DNA of 64,000 nucleotides, from the NCBI RefSeq assembly GCF_051912845.1, contig NZ_JBNCBU010000001.1, positions 1,550,001 through 1,614,000 of the forward strand. The letters are read 5' to 3'. Source of the stretch: Tsuneonella sediminis. GTDB taxonomy: Bacteria > Pseudomonadota > Alphaproteobacteria > Sphingomonadales > Sphingomonadaceae. A program made the position numbers and the translations under genes. How positions within the stretch are numbered: position 1 is the first letter of the stretch; each line of letters begins with the position of its first letter. This document shows, piece by piece, positions 1 through 8,790 of the stretch. Under the pieces are notes generated by a model. It was not told the origin of the DNA, did no database searches, and saw nothing but the letters and a program-made list of their open reading frames with translations.

Positions 1-782
1 TCGACTATCTGGTCGATTTTCTCGAGTTCATCGGAGAGGATGCGCACGTCGTCGCGGTGTGCCAGCCGTCGGTGCCCGCTCTTGCCGCCACTGCGGTGAT
101 GAATGCCGCCAGGCACCCGTCGCGCCCCGCCACGCTGACGATGATGGGCGGCCCGATCGATACCCGTCGTTCGCCCACGACAGTCAACGACATGGCGATG
201 CAGCGGCCGATCGAGTGGTTCCGCCACAACGTCATTGCCACGGTGCCGCTGCAATACGCCGGCGCGGGCCGGCGGGTCTATCCCGGTTTCCTCCAGCTTG
301 CCGGGTTCATGAGCATGAACCTCGGCAACCACATGATGAGCCACTACGAGATGTTCAAACACCTGACGGTGGGCGACGAGGCGAGTGCCGATGCGACCAA
401 GGCGTTCTACGACGAATACCGCTCGGTCTGCGACATGACCGCCGAGTTCTACCTCCAGACCGTCGAGGAGGTGTTCCAGAAACACTCGCTGCCAGGTGGC
501 ACGTTCGTCCACCGCGGCCGGCCGGTCGATCTCGGCGCGATCCGCGACACCGCGATCCTGGCAGTCGAGGGCGAGCGCGACGACATCTCGGGCATCGGCC
601 AGACGAAGGCCGCGCTCGACCTCGCGACCGGGCTGGCCGCGAGCCGGAAGCAATATCTCCTCGCGGAAGGCGCCGGGCACTACGGGATCTTCAACGGCAG
701 CCGCTGGCGCGAACTCATAGCTCCCGCAGTCGAGGCGTTCATCGGCCGCCACGGCAAGGGGCGGCTCAAGGCGGCCGCCTAG
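1..782 (+). CDS. phaZ: Polyhydroxyalkanoate (PHB) depolymerase, intracellular; 5' end outside window
   Basis: The reading frame is open from the window edge, so the N-terminus is missing and about 260 C-terminal residues remain. The product should hydrolyse intracellular poly-3-hydroxybutyrate granules in the cytoplasm. Near the start is the nucleophile elbow VCQPSVP, which in C. necator PhaZ1-type enzymes carries the catalytic cysteine. Further on are GERDDISGIGQT (catalytic Asp region) and GAGHYGIFNGSRW (catalytic His), the usual end of this alpha/beta-hydrolase family. A phaB-type reductase at 26.8 kb supports a PHB cycle in this organism. The stop codon overlaps by 4 bases the end of the convergent DUF4126 gene. 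The identification rests on motif order and the typical C-terminal HGRHGKGR-like tail region; I am confident of the family. Confidence 0.9.
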   Translation, partial: DYLVDFLEFIGEDAHVVAVCQPSVPALAATAVMNAARHPSRPATLTMMGGPIDTRRSPTTVNDMAMQRPIEWFRHNVIATVPLQYAGAGRRVYPGFLQLAGFMSMNLGNHMMSHYEMFKHLTVGDEASADATKAFYDEYRSVCDMTAEFYLQTVEEVFQKHSLPGGTFVHRGRPVDLGAIRDTAILAVEGERDDISGIGQTKAALDLATGLAASRKQYLLAEGAGHYGIFNGSRWRELIAPAVEAFIGRHGKGRLKAAA

Positions 783-1381
783 CCGGGCGGCGCGGGGCGG
801 GCCGACGCGAACAGCCTGCGCAGCATTCGCCGGGCGACCACCAGCAACCACGCGGTAAGCGCGAACAGCACGGCCGCAATCCCGACTGCAATGTAGGGAT
901 ATTCGTACGCCGCCCACAGCAGGCCCGCGGCGGCGACGTCCTCGACCGACGAGACGGCAATGTTGCTGAACGGTTCGGGACTCGCATTGACGACCGCGCG
1001 CGAGCCGGCCTTGCCGGCGTGCGCTGCAAACGCCGCTCCCCCGCCGAGCAGGAAGGCCATCGCCTGGAACGCAGGGTCGCCCGGGTCCACGATCGCCAGC
1101 GCGAGCAAAGCACCGCCGACGGGTCGCACAACGGTGTGGACCGTGTCCCACGCGCTGTCGAGCCAAGCGATCTTGTCGGCAAGGAATTCGGCCAGCGCGG
1201 CGATCGCCGCCGCGCCCATGACCCAGGGGTTCGCCAACACGTCGAGCGCGGCAAGATGCTCGGGCACCGGCAGCGCGCCGAGCCGCATCGCCAATCCCGT
1301 GGCGAAGATCGCAAGGTAGAGCCGCCACCCCGCCAGAAGGCTGACGCTGCCCGCGACGCCGAGAATTTCAACGATCCCCAT
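779..1381 (-). CDS. DUF4126 family membrane protein
   Basis: This 200-residue hydrophobic protein resembles the DUF4126 family, whose function is not known. Predicted membrane segments lie near residues 5-30, 55-75, 90-110 and 160-190, with a glycine- and alanine-rich middle (LLGGGAAFAAHAGKAGSRA) typical of the family. Two adjacent starts, GTG at 1384 and ATG at 1381, are possible. ATG is preferred because AGGAG lies seven bases upstream. The gene is convergent with phaZ and overlaps its stop by four bases. It lies downstream of the acyl-CoA dehydrogenase on the same strand with a 26-base gap, so the two may be co-transcribed. No enzymatic motif is visible, and a role in fatty-acid or PHB metabolism would be guesswork. 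Confidence 0.8.
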   Translation of the reverse strand: MGIVEILGVAGSVSLLAGWRLYLAIFATGLAMRLGALPVPEHLAALDVLANPWVMGAAAIAALAEFLADKIAWLDSAWDTVHTVVRPVGGALLALAIVDPGDPAFQAMAFLLGGGAAFAAHAGKAGSRAVVNASPEPFSNIAVSSVEDVAAAGLLWAAYEYPYIAVGIAAVLFALTAWLLVVARRMLRRLFASARPAPPG

Positions 1382-1407
1382 CACCCCTCTCCTGCGTGTT
1401 CAGGTCC

Positions 1408-2694
1408 TCAGCCGTACTTGCCCTTCCGGGGTCCGAGATAGCCGAACAGATATGCCGCCACCTTGCGCATCTGGATCTCCTCGGCCCCTTCGGTGATGCG
1501 GTACCGGCGATGGTGGCGATAGATGTGCTCGAACGGCTTGTGCCGGGAATAGCCGATCCCGCCGTGGACCTGCATCGCGCGGTCGGCCGCCTCGCACACC
1601 AGCCGGTTCGCCCAGTAATTGCACATGCTGATCCTGTCCGAGATCGTCCGCTCGATCTCCTCGTGGGGCATGTTGTCCATCTCCCACGCGGTCTTGTAGA
1701 TCAGCAGGCGCAGCATCTCGCACTGGGTGGCGAGTTCGACGAGCGGGAACTGGATCGCCTGATTCCTCGCGAGTTCCTCGCCGAACGGCTTGCGCTCGCG
1801 GGCGTACTTCACGCTTTCCTCGATGCAGAACTGCGCCGCGCCGAGGCTCGATGCCGCCTGGCGGATGCGGTTTTGGTGGACAAAGCTCTGCGCCAGCGCG
1901 AGGCCGCGGCCTTCCTCTCCAAGGATCGTATCTTCAGGCACCCACACGCCGTTCAGGCTCAGGCGCGGGTGATCGGTAGGCATGTTGAACGTCCACATCC
2001 ACTCCTCGATCTTCAGGCCGGCGGAAGGATTGGGCACGAGGAAACAGGTAATCCCGCGCGCATCGCCATCTTTACCGCCGGTGCGCGCGAACGTGGCGCA
2101 GTGGGTGGCGACGTGCATCCCGGTGATCCACATCTTCTCCCCGTCGATCCGCCAGCCGGGAACGCCGTCGCGCTCCTCGCGCACCGCGCGGGTTTCCATC
2201 CAGGTCGCATCGGAGCCGTGATGCGGCTCGGTCAAACCGAAGGCGACGCGGCGCGTGCCTTCGAAGCCGCCGAGGATGAACTCCTCCTTTTGCGCCTCGG
2301 TGCCGAAGGTGTCGAACATCGCCACGAAGGGGAAATTGCCGACGATCGAGTGTTCGTTCTGAAGGTCGTTGTGGAGTCCCAGACCGCGCTGCGCGAAGCG
2401 GTCGCGGATGACCGCCATCCACAGGTTCGACCCGTCCTTGCCGCCGTATTCCTTCGGTGCGGAGAAGCGCCAGTGCCCGGCTTCGTCGGCCGCCTTGCGC
2501 GCGTGTCGCAGCAGGTCCTCCCACTCGCGCCGGGGCAGGCCGCCCGCGTCCCAGTCGGTCCGCGCGTTCTCGCGACGGTGGTCGAAGAAGCGGACGTTGT
2601 CGTCCTTCGCGACGAGCGGCTCGATCTCCGCCTCGATGAATGCCTCGAGCTCGGCGTAGTAGGCCTCCAGGTCGGCGGGTATCGTGAAATCCAT
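1408..2694 (-). CDS. Acyl-CoA dehydrogenase family protein
   Basis: The 428-residue product is an FAD-dependent acyl-CoA dehydrogenase that would oxidise an acyl-CoA to the 2-enoyl-CoA. The N-terminal helical domain is followed by the flavin/substrate signature AFGLTEPHHGSDA and WRIDGEKMWITG around residues 150-190. The C-terminal domain holds MQVHGGIGYSRHKPFEHIYR and YRITEGAEEIQ, where the catalytic Glu is expected. The start at 2694 has GGGAGGG eight bases upstream; the open frame extends further but without a better site. The gene is divergent from an APH-type phosphotransferase, 131 bases apart. That pairing mirrors the two halves of eukaryotic ACAD10/ACAD11 and the LvaA/LvaC pair of levulinate catabolism, so a 4-hydroxyacyl-CoA substrate is possible. 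The family is certain; the substrate is inference. Confidence 0.92.
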   Translation of the reverse strand: MDFTIPADLEAYYAELEAFIEAEIEPLVAKDDNVRFFDHRRENARTDWDAGGLPRREWEDLLRHARKAADEAGHWRFSAPKEYGGKDGSNLWMAVIRDRFAQRGLGLHNDLQNEHSIVGNFPFVAMFDTFGTEAQKEEFILGGFEGTRRVAFGLTEPHHGSDATWMETRAVREERDGVPGWRIDGEKMWITGMHVATHCATFARTGGKDGDARGITCFLVPNPSAGLKIEEWMWTFNMPTDHPRLSLNGVWVPEDTILGEEGRGLALAQSFVHQNRIRQAASSLGAAQFCIEESVKYARERKPFGEELARNQAIQFPLVELATQCEMLRLLIYKTAWEMDNMPHEEIERTISDRISMCNYWANRLVCEAADRAMQVHGGIGYSRHKPFEHIYRHHRRYRITEGAEEIQMRKVAAYLFGYLGPRKGKYG

Positions 2695-2825
2695 GCGCTG
2701 GTCCCTCCCGGTGGGCGTGGTGCCGCGCGCGTGCCGATTGCGCAACCGGAAGTCGTCGGGCAGTCTTCCGCCGGATGGCGGCAGGCGCGGACACATCGAG
2801 GACTTCGCTCGGCGGCGCCGGCTCG

Positions 2826-4163
2826 ATGGAGGTCGACGTCGAGGCACTCCGCTACGGACTCGAGCAGGCAGCGCGCGACGCCGGACTTGCGGGAGCGTGC
2901 GTCGCCAAGCTGGCGAGACTCGGCGGGGGCGCCAGCAAGCAGCTGTGGGGCTTCGACCTGGCGATACCCGGCGAAGCGCCCCGCCCGCTCGTCCTGCGGC
3001 GCAATCCGCCCGGCGCGGCCCGATCGTCGCAGGCGCTGGGCAGTGTAGCGGCCGAAGCAAGACTGATCCGGCTCGCGGGCGAAGCGGGGGTTCCGGTGCC
3101 CGCTATCGCGTTCGTCGTGCCCGACGGTTCGCCGGTCGGCGATGCCTACGGGATGGCGCGCCTCGAGGGCGAGACGCTGGGCCCGCGCGTTGTCCGGTCG
3201 CCCGCCCTTGCCGGGGCGCGTGCGACCATGGCACGCCAGTGCGGAGACATCCTCGCCCGCCTGCATGCGGTGGCGGTCCCGGCCATGGCCGAACTTGAGG
3301 TTCGCAGCGCGGATCGCGCTCTTGCCGGGCTCGAACAGCGCTACCGGGACACCAGCCAGCCGCGACCGGCCTTCGAATTCGCGCTCCGCTGGCTCAAGGA
3401 AAACCTGCCCCGGCACGGCGAGCTGCGGCTGCTGCACGGCGACTTTCGCACCGGCAACCTCGTCGTCGGACCCGACGGCATCCGCGCCGTACTCGACTGG
3501 GAGCTGGCGCACGTCGGCGTCCCGGCGAGCGACCTCGCCTGGCTTTGCGTGCCGAGCTGGCGGTTCCAGCGGCCCGACCTCCCGGTGGGCGGGTTCGGCA
3601 CGCGCGAGGACCTGATCGCGGGGTACGAACGCGCGGGCGGCGCGGCCGTCGACCGGGGCGAACTCCATGCCTGGGAAGTGTATCAGACGATGAACTGGGG
3701 CACGATGTGCGCGGGTGCGGCGCGCGCGTTCATGGATGGCGCGCGGTCGGTCGAAGGCGCGGTCATCGCACGGCGCGCTTCCGAAACCGAATTCGATCTC
3801 ATGCGCATGCTCGCGCCCGGTCACCCGGCGTGGCGCACCGGGATCGGGGCGACCCGCACCATGGCCGCCGATCCGCCCGCCCCGTTGATCCTCGCGGAGG
3901 TTCGCGCCGCGCTCGAGCGCGGCGTCGCCCCCGGCTTCGCGCAGAGGGTCGCCGCCAACGCGCTGGGGATCGCCGAACGGGAGATCGCGCGCGGCCCGCT
4001 CGCCCCTCACGATGAAATGCGCGCACTCGCCGACCATGTCCGCGAGGGGCCTGCCGACGACGCGCCGATCGAACGGCTGATCGAACTCGCGATCGCGCGG
4101 ATCGAGATCGACCAGCCGGGCTATCCCCCCTACCGCGCCTGGAAGGACGCGATAGGCGGATAG
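2826..4163 (+). CDS. APH-family phosphotransferase, possibly an acyl-CoA kinase
   Basis: This is a protein-kinase-like phosphotransferase of the aminoglycoside phosphotransferase superfamily, about 445 residues. The Brenner catalytic motif LLHGDFRTGN and the metal-binding VLDWELAHVG are both intact in the middle of the protein. An N-terminal lobe contains the ATP-contact region and RRNPPG loop. A ~130-residue C-terminal helical extension follows the kinase domain. ACAD10/11 and LvaA have this kind of kinase domain and phosphorylate 4-hydroxyacyl-CoAs. Because the gene is divergent from an acyl-CoA dehydrogenase, an acyl-CoA substrate is more likely than an antibiotic. An in-frame ATG at 2775 would add 17 residues. 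I chose 2826 because the family normally begins close to the sequence found there; neither start has a strong Shine-Dalgarno. Confidence 0.85.
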   Translation: MEVDVEALRYGLEQAARDAGLAGACVAKLARLGGGASKQLWGFDLAIPGEAPRPLVLRRNPPGAARSSQALGSVAAEARLIRLAGEAGVPVPAIAFVVPDGSPVGDAYGMARLEGETLGPRVVRSPALAGARATMARQCGDILARLHAVAVPAMAELEVRSADRALAGLEQRYRDTSQPRPAFEFALRWLKENLPRHGELRLLHGDFRTGNLVVGPDGIRAVLDWELAHVGVPASDLAWLCVPSWRFQRPDLPVGGFGTREDLIAGYERAGGAAVDRGELHAWEVYQTMNWGTMCAGAARAFMDGARSVEGAVIARRASETEFDLMRMLAPGHPAWRTGIGATRTMAADPPAPLILAEVRAALERGVAPGFAQRVAANALGIAEREIARGPLAPHDEMRALADHVREGPADDAPIERLIELAIARIEIDQPGYPPYRAWKDAIGG

Positions 4164-4179
4164 TCCGCGAGCCGGGTTC

Positions 4180-5364
<1,185 letters not shown>

Positions 5365-5415
5365 GGGCTATTCCTGACTTCTGGTTGGGTGATCCGGTCC
5401 CGGAGAGGAGGCGGA

Positions 5416-5865
5416 TCAGACGAAGAACTGGCTGATCCACTCGGCGATCAGGGCGGGCTTGTCCTCGCCCTCGATCTCGATGGTGGTTTCCATGGTTTCC
5501 TGCCACTGGCCGGGGCGCTTCTCGGTGAGTTCGAGCAGCTTGAAATGGCCGCGCACGCGCTTGCCGGAGCGAACCGGGGCAAGGAAGCGGACCTTGTTGC
5601 CGCCGTAGTTGACACCCATTTTCACGCCGTCTGGACGCGGGCAGTCGGACCTGGCGCGGAGCATCGGGATCAGCGACAGCGTGAGGAAACCGTGGGCGAT
5701 GGTGCCGCCGAACGGCGTCATCCTGGCCTTTTCCTCGTCGATGTGGATGAACTGGTGGTCGCCGGTCGCATCGGCGAACTGGTTGATCCGCTCCTGGCTG
5801 ACCTCCACCCATTCGCTCTTGCCGATGGTCTCGCCGACCTTCGCCTGCAGTTCCTGCGGGGTCAT
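5416..5865 (-). CDS. MaoC family (R)-specific enoyl-CoA hydratase
   Basis: A 149-residue single hot-dog-fold protein of the MaoC type. It should hydrate trans-2-enoyl-CoA to (R)-3-hydroxyacyl-CoA, or perform the reverse dehydration. The catalytic hydratase signature DATGDHQFIHIDEEKA, with the Asp and His residues, is at about residues 32-47, followed by FGGTIAHGFLTLSLIP, which lines the substrate pocket. The gene is first in a likely two-gene unit with the thiolase. A perfect 12-bp palindrome sits 22 bases upstream of the start, where it could cover the promoter or leader. (R)-specific hydratases may feed PHA synthesis as well as modified beta-oxidation; phaZ and phaB in the same window make either use possible. 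The start codon choice is unambiguous. Confidence 0.92.
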   Translation of the reverse strand: MTPQELQAKVGETIGKSEWVEVSQERINQFADATGDHQFIHIDEEKARMTPFGGTIAHGFLTLSLIPMLRARSDCPRPDGVKMGVNYGGNKVRFLAPVRSGKRVRGHFKLLELTEKRPGQWQETMETTIEIEGEDKPALIAEWISQFFV

Positions 5866-5887
5866 GCGCCTCTCCTTGTAACTTGCC

Positions 5888-5899
5888 GTTTACGTAAAC
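5888..5899. promoter_or_regulatory. Perfect palindrome GTTTACGTAAAC upstream of the maoC-thiolase unit
   Basis: The 12-bp sequence is its own reverse complement and stands out as AT-rich in a GC-rich background. It lies 22 bases before the MaoC start codon. TetR- and MerR-type repressors of fatty-acid and branched-chain acyl-CoA catabolism in proteobacteria use palindromes of this kind, so an operator is likely. I cannot name the regulator, and no regulator gene is adjacent. Confidence 0.5.
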
Positions 5900-5927
5900 C
5901 GGCGAGTCTCATGGCGCATGTCGGCGG

Positions 5928-7319
5928 CTAGCGCAACGGCGTTGCCCCTGCCGTTACGGCATTTGCCGCCGCGGGCGAGGGCGCGGGCGCGCGAACGGGT
6001 TTGCGCCGCGGCGAATCGGCGAGCCGGCACCACGTCCACAAGCCGCACTGCACACCGATCAGGGTAAGCACGAACGGCTGGTAGGCGATCCCCTGAAACA
6101 GCGATCCGACGAGATAGATGACCTGTGCGAACTGGAGCGCGACCGCGAGCGGCGCCTGCCACTGCCGGTCCGCCTCCGGCCGTCCCCGCCAGCGGCGTCG
6201 GATCCGTTCCATCTGCCACAAGCCCAGCAGGTGGATCCACAACCACAGGGCGAGACCCGGCCAACCCTGTTCGCCCAGCATCTCGAATATCGCCGAGTGA
6301 TAGGCGCGCGCGCGGTCGGTGTGGTCCTCGTAGCGTACCGCGGTGTTCCCGCCGCCGAGGTCCGTGCGGACCGGCACCTCGTAGGTGAACTCGTTGCCGC
6401 GATAGGCGTCGAACCCCCCGCCCATCGGGTTGGCGCTGGCATAGTCTATCGTCCACTCCCACACCGCCACCCGGGTCGAGGCGGAGGTATCGGCATCGGT
6501 GTTCTCGAGCGTGGACATGCGTGCATGCCAGCTGCTCGGCACGAAGGGCAGCGCCACCACGCCCAGCGCGGCGGCGAGACCAAGATAGACGAAACGCCGC
6601 CGGACGTCGCGCAGGAGGAGCACCGCGAGGACCGCGATGCACAGCAGGCCGGTTCGCGCCTCGGTGCCGATCGGGATCAGCAGGCAGGCGAAGATCAGCG
6701 CATAGCCGAACCCCTTCACCCGCCAGTCGGGCGGAAACACGGTACCATGCTTCATCGCCCACAGGACCAGCGGAATGATCGCGATCGCTACGGTCGAAAT
6801 CGTCGAGCTTTCGTACATACCGGTGTTGTTGTCGACGAACAGGCGAAGCACGCCGTACCCCCCGCCCCCGGTCGCCGTCTTGATTCCCCCGCTGATGATG
6901 ATCGCACCGGCCGTAAGCACCATCGTCAGGATGGCGGTTTCGATCCGCAGCCGCGTGGTGAGCGTGAGGGGCAGGAAGATCGCGAAGACGAGGGCTTTCC
7001 AGACCCACTCCCATTTCTGGGCCGCCTCGACCGGAAAATCGGCGTTCATCGTGGTGACGAAGCACCACGCCAGGAGGGCGGAGAGCAGCACCTGCCGCAG
7101 ACCCATCCGGGCACCGCGCTTGGGATCGACGAGAAGCCACCCGGCGAAGGCGGCGCAGAACGCGATCAGCGATACCGGGATAGCCGAAACGAACCGCCAG
7201 CCGATGTCCTGCGGCGCCAGCGTGTCGATGTAGATGTAGGCGAGCACCCAGACGAAGGGCCGGCGAAGGCCGAGCAGCAGGACGATGGCGATGAAGCCGA
7301 GAAGCGCAAGATCGGTCAT
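5928..7319 (-). CDS. Putative O-glycosylation ligase/polymerase, exosortase A-associated (Wzy/O-antigen ligase family)
   Basis: This 463-residue polytopic membrane protein has about ten hydrophobic segments and the large periplasmic loop typical of O-antigen ligase/Wzy polymerases. The N-terminus (RRPFVWVLAYIYIDTLAPQ), DNNTGMYE near residue 165 and the loop with DHTDRARAYHSAIFEMLGEQGW match the family annotated as exosortase A system-associated O-glycosylation ligase (TIGR03097 type). It would polymerise or transfer lipid-linked glycans at the periplasmic face of the inner membrane. The start overlaps by four bases (ATGA) a 42-residue membrane ORF just upstream. The exosortase-A-type glycosyltransferase is divergent from that ORF. 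No exosortase or PEP-CTERM substrate gene is in the window. Exact reaction is not established even for the family. Confidence 0.87.
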   Translation of the reverse strand: MTDLALLGFIAIVLLLGLRRPFVWVLAYIYIDTLAPQDIGWRFVSAIPVSLIAFCAAFAGWLLVDPKRGARMGLRQVLLSALLAWCFVTTMNADFPVEAAQKWEWVWKALVFAIFLPLTLTTRLRIETAILTMVLTAGAIIISGGIKTATGGGGYGVLRLFVDNNTGMYESSTISTVAIAIIPLVLWAMKHGTVFPPDWRVKGFGYALIFACLLIPIGTEARTGLLCIAVLAVLLLRDVRRRFVYLGLAAALGVVALPFVPSSWHARMSTLENTDADTSASTRVAVWEWTIDYASANPMGGGFDAYRGNEFTYEVPVRTDLGGGNTAVRYEDHTDRARAYHSAIFEMLGEQGWPGLALWLWIHLLGLWQMERIRRRWRGRPEADRQWQAPLAVALQFAQVIYLVGSLFQGIAYQPFVLTLIGVQCGLWTWCRLADSPRRKPVRAPAPSPAAANAVTAGATPLR

Positions 7320-7444
7320 TCCGTCCCGGCTTTCCCCTGGGTGGGCGGCGGGGGATCGCGATCGAGATCCTCACGGCTCATCAGCCGCAACACCATGAGC
7401 AGCAGGAGGCCGTGCGACAGCGCGAGGGCGAACAGATCGATCAT
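7316..7444 (-). CDS. Small single-span membrane protein, 42 residues, coupled to the ligase gene
   Basis: A short frame begins MIDLFALALSHGLLLLMVLR and ends with a polar tail rich in Asp, Arg and a run of four prolines. Residues 4-20 form one hydrophobic segment, so an N-out or N-in single-span protein is expected. Its TGA stop overlaps the ATG of the ligase gene (ATGA), the arrangement seen for most true neighbours in this window. Only a weak G-rich stretch precedes the start. I recognise no family. It may be a small partner of the polymerase/ligase or simply a leader ORF that couples translation. Support is from position, overlap and hydrophobic character only. Confidence 0.5.
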   Translation of the reverse strand: MIDLFALALSHGLLLLMVLRLMSREDLDRDPPPPTQGKAGTE

Positions 7445-7491
7445 CCGAGCGCCCCCGCGCCTACAGCAGCGCGGTTGACGGCCCGTTAAGC

Positions 7492-7505
7492 CTGTCGTGC
7501 GACAG
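7492..7505. promoter_or_regulatory. Palindrome CTGTCGTGCGACAG in the divergent polysaccharide promoter region
   Basis: Two perfect 6-base arms are separated by TG. The site ends seven bases before the glycosyltransferase start and 48 bases from the start of the divergent 42-residue ORF. It could be an operator shared by both directions, or a hairpin in the glycosyltransferase leader that masks the ribosome binding site. No binding protein can be named. Confidence 0.35.
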
Positions 7506-7512
7506 TGCTGAC

Positions 7513-8745
7513 ATGACCCGGGTGCTTCATGTCCTCGACCACTCGTTGCCGCTCCACAGTGGCTATACCTTCCGCACGCGGGCGCTGATGAATGCGCAAG
7601 CCGCCGCGGGGCTCGAGGTGCGCGGCATCACGGGCCTGCGCCATGGGGCGCCGGGGCCTGTCGCCGAAGTCGCGGACGGCCTCTTGTTCCACCGATCGCC
7701 GGGCTCCGCGTCCGGGCCGGCGGGCCTGCGCGAATGGCGCGAGATCAGCCGCCTGGCCGAGGCGATCGGGGCGCTGGCGGGAACCTGGCGGCCCGACGTT
7801 CTCCATGCCCATTCGCCCGCACTGTGCGGCGAAGCGGCAATCCAAGCGGGCAGGGCTCTCGGCATTCCCGTCGTCTACGAAATCCGCGCCTTCTGGGAAG
7901 ACGCCGCGGTCGGCAACGGCACGGGCCGCGCGGGCTCGGTGAAATACCGGCTCACACGCGCGCTGGAAGACAGGGTCGTCGAAGGAGCCGATGCGGTGTT
8001 CACAATCTGCCACGGCCTGCGCGACGACCTCGTTGCCCGCGGGCACCCCGAGGGCAAGATCGGCCTGTCGCCGAACGGCGTCGACCTTGCCCTGTTCGGC
8101 GAGCCGGGTCTGCGCGACGACGAGCTGGGGACCCAGCTGGGCCTGTCCGCGGGCGACCCAGTGATCGGGTTCATCGGCAGCTTCTACGATTACGAAGGCC
8201 TGGACCTGCTGATCGACGCCATGCCGTCGCTGCGCGCGAGGCACCCCGGTGCGCGACTGCTTCTGGTTGGCGGCGGACCGATGGAAGGGGCCCTGCGCGC
8301 CCGGGCCGCCGGCTCGCCCTGTTCAGGCGCGATCTGCTTCGCGGGGCGCGTCCCGCACCGCGAGGTCGAGCGGTATTACTCGCTCATCGACGTGCTTGCC
8401 TATCCGCGCAAGGCGAGCCGACTGACCGAACTCGTCACTCCGCTCAAGCCGCTCGAGGCGATGGCGCAGGGGCGCCTCGTCGCCGCAAGCGACGTCGGCG
8501 GGCATCGCGAACTCATCGCCCGCGGCGAAACCGGCGTCCTGTTCGAGCCGGACGACGCCGAGGCCATCGCCGCCACGCTCGCCGACCTGCTCGACAGCCG
8601 TCACGCGTGGCCCTCCCTGCGGCAGCGCGCGCGCGACCACGTTCGCGAACGCCACGACTGGGCGCGCAACATTCGTCGTTATCAGGACGTTTACCAACTG
8701 CTGCTAACCCGCAAGTCCGACGGGAAGCTGTCGGCCGCCGCGTAA
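7513..8745 (+). CDS. Glycosyltransferase family 4, exosortase A-associated (TIGR04063 type)
   Basis: A 410-residue GT-B glycosyltransferase expected to add a sugar to a lipid-linked exopolysaccharide or glycan intermediate on the cytoplasmic side. The N-terminal start VLHVLDHSLPLHSGYTFR is the hallmark of the exosortase/PEP-CTERM-associated family (TIGR04063). The acceptor domain is followed by VIGFIGSFYDYEGLDLLIDA at about residue 217 and the nucleotide-sugar site TPLKPLEAMAQGRLV, with the EX7E-type acidic pair in ELVTPLKPLE. It is divergent from the ligase/42-residue pair and separated by a 68-base region holding a palindrome. An acidic membrane protein follows 45 bases downstream. Sugar specificity cannot be read from the sequence. 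Confidence 0.93.
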   Translation: MTRVLHVLDHSLPLHSGYTFRTRALMNAQAAAGLEVRGITGLRHGAPGPVAEVADGLLFHRSPGSASGPAGLREWREISRLAEAIGALAGTWRPDVLHAHSPALCGEAAIQAGRALGIPVVYEIRAFWEDAAVGNGTGRAGSVKYRLTRALEDRVVEGADAVFTICHGLRDDLVARGHPEGKIGLSPNGVDLALFGEPGLRDDELGTQLGLSAGDPVIGFIGSFYDYEGLDLLIDAMPSLRARHPGARLLLVGGGPMEGALRARAAGSPCSGAICFAGRVPHREVERYYSLIDVLAYPRKASRLTELVTPLKPLEAMAQGRLVAASDVGGHRELIARGETGVLFEPDDAEAIAATLADLLDSRHAWPSLRQRARDHVRERHDWARNIRRYQDVYQLLLTRKSDGKLSAAA

Positions 8746-8790
8746 CCAGCGCGGTCCGACGCAAGGCTTCCGCAGCGACGGAGGGGTTCA

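Noticed and set aside
2738..2745. TTGCGCAA, an eight-base palindrome between the dehydrogenase and kinase genes
   Set aside because: Eight-base palindromes are frequent by chance in GC-rich DNA, and it is not clearly placed relative to a promoter.
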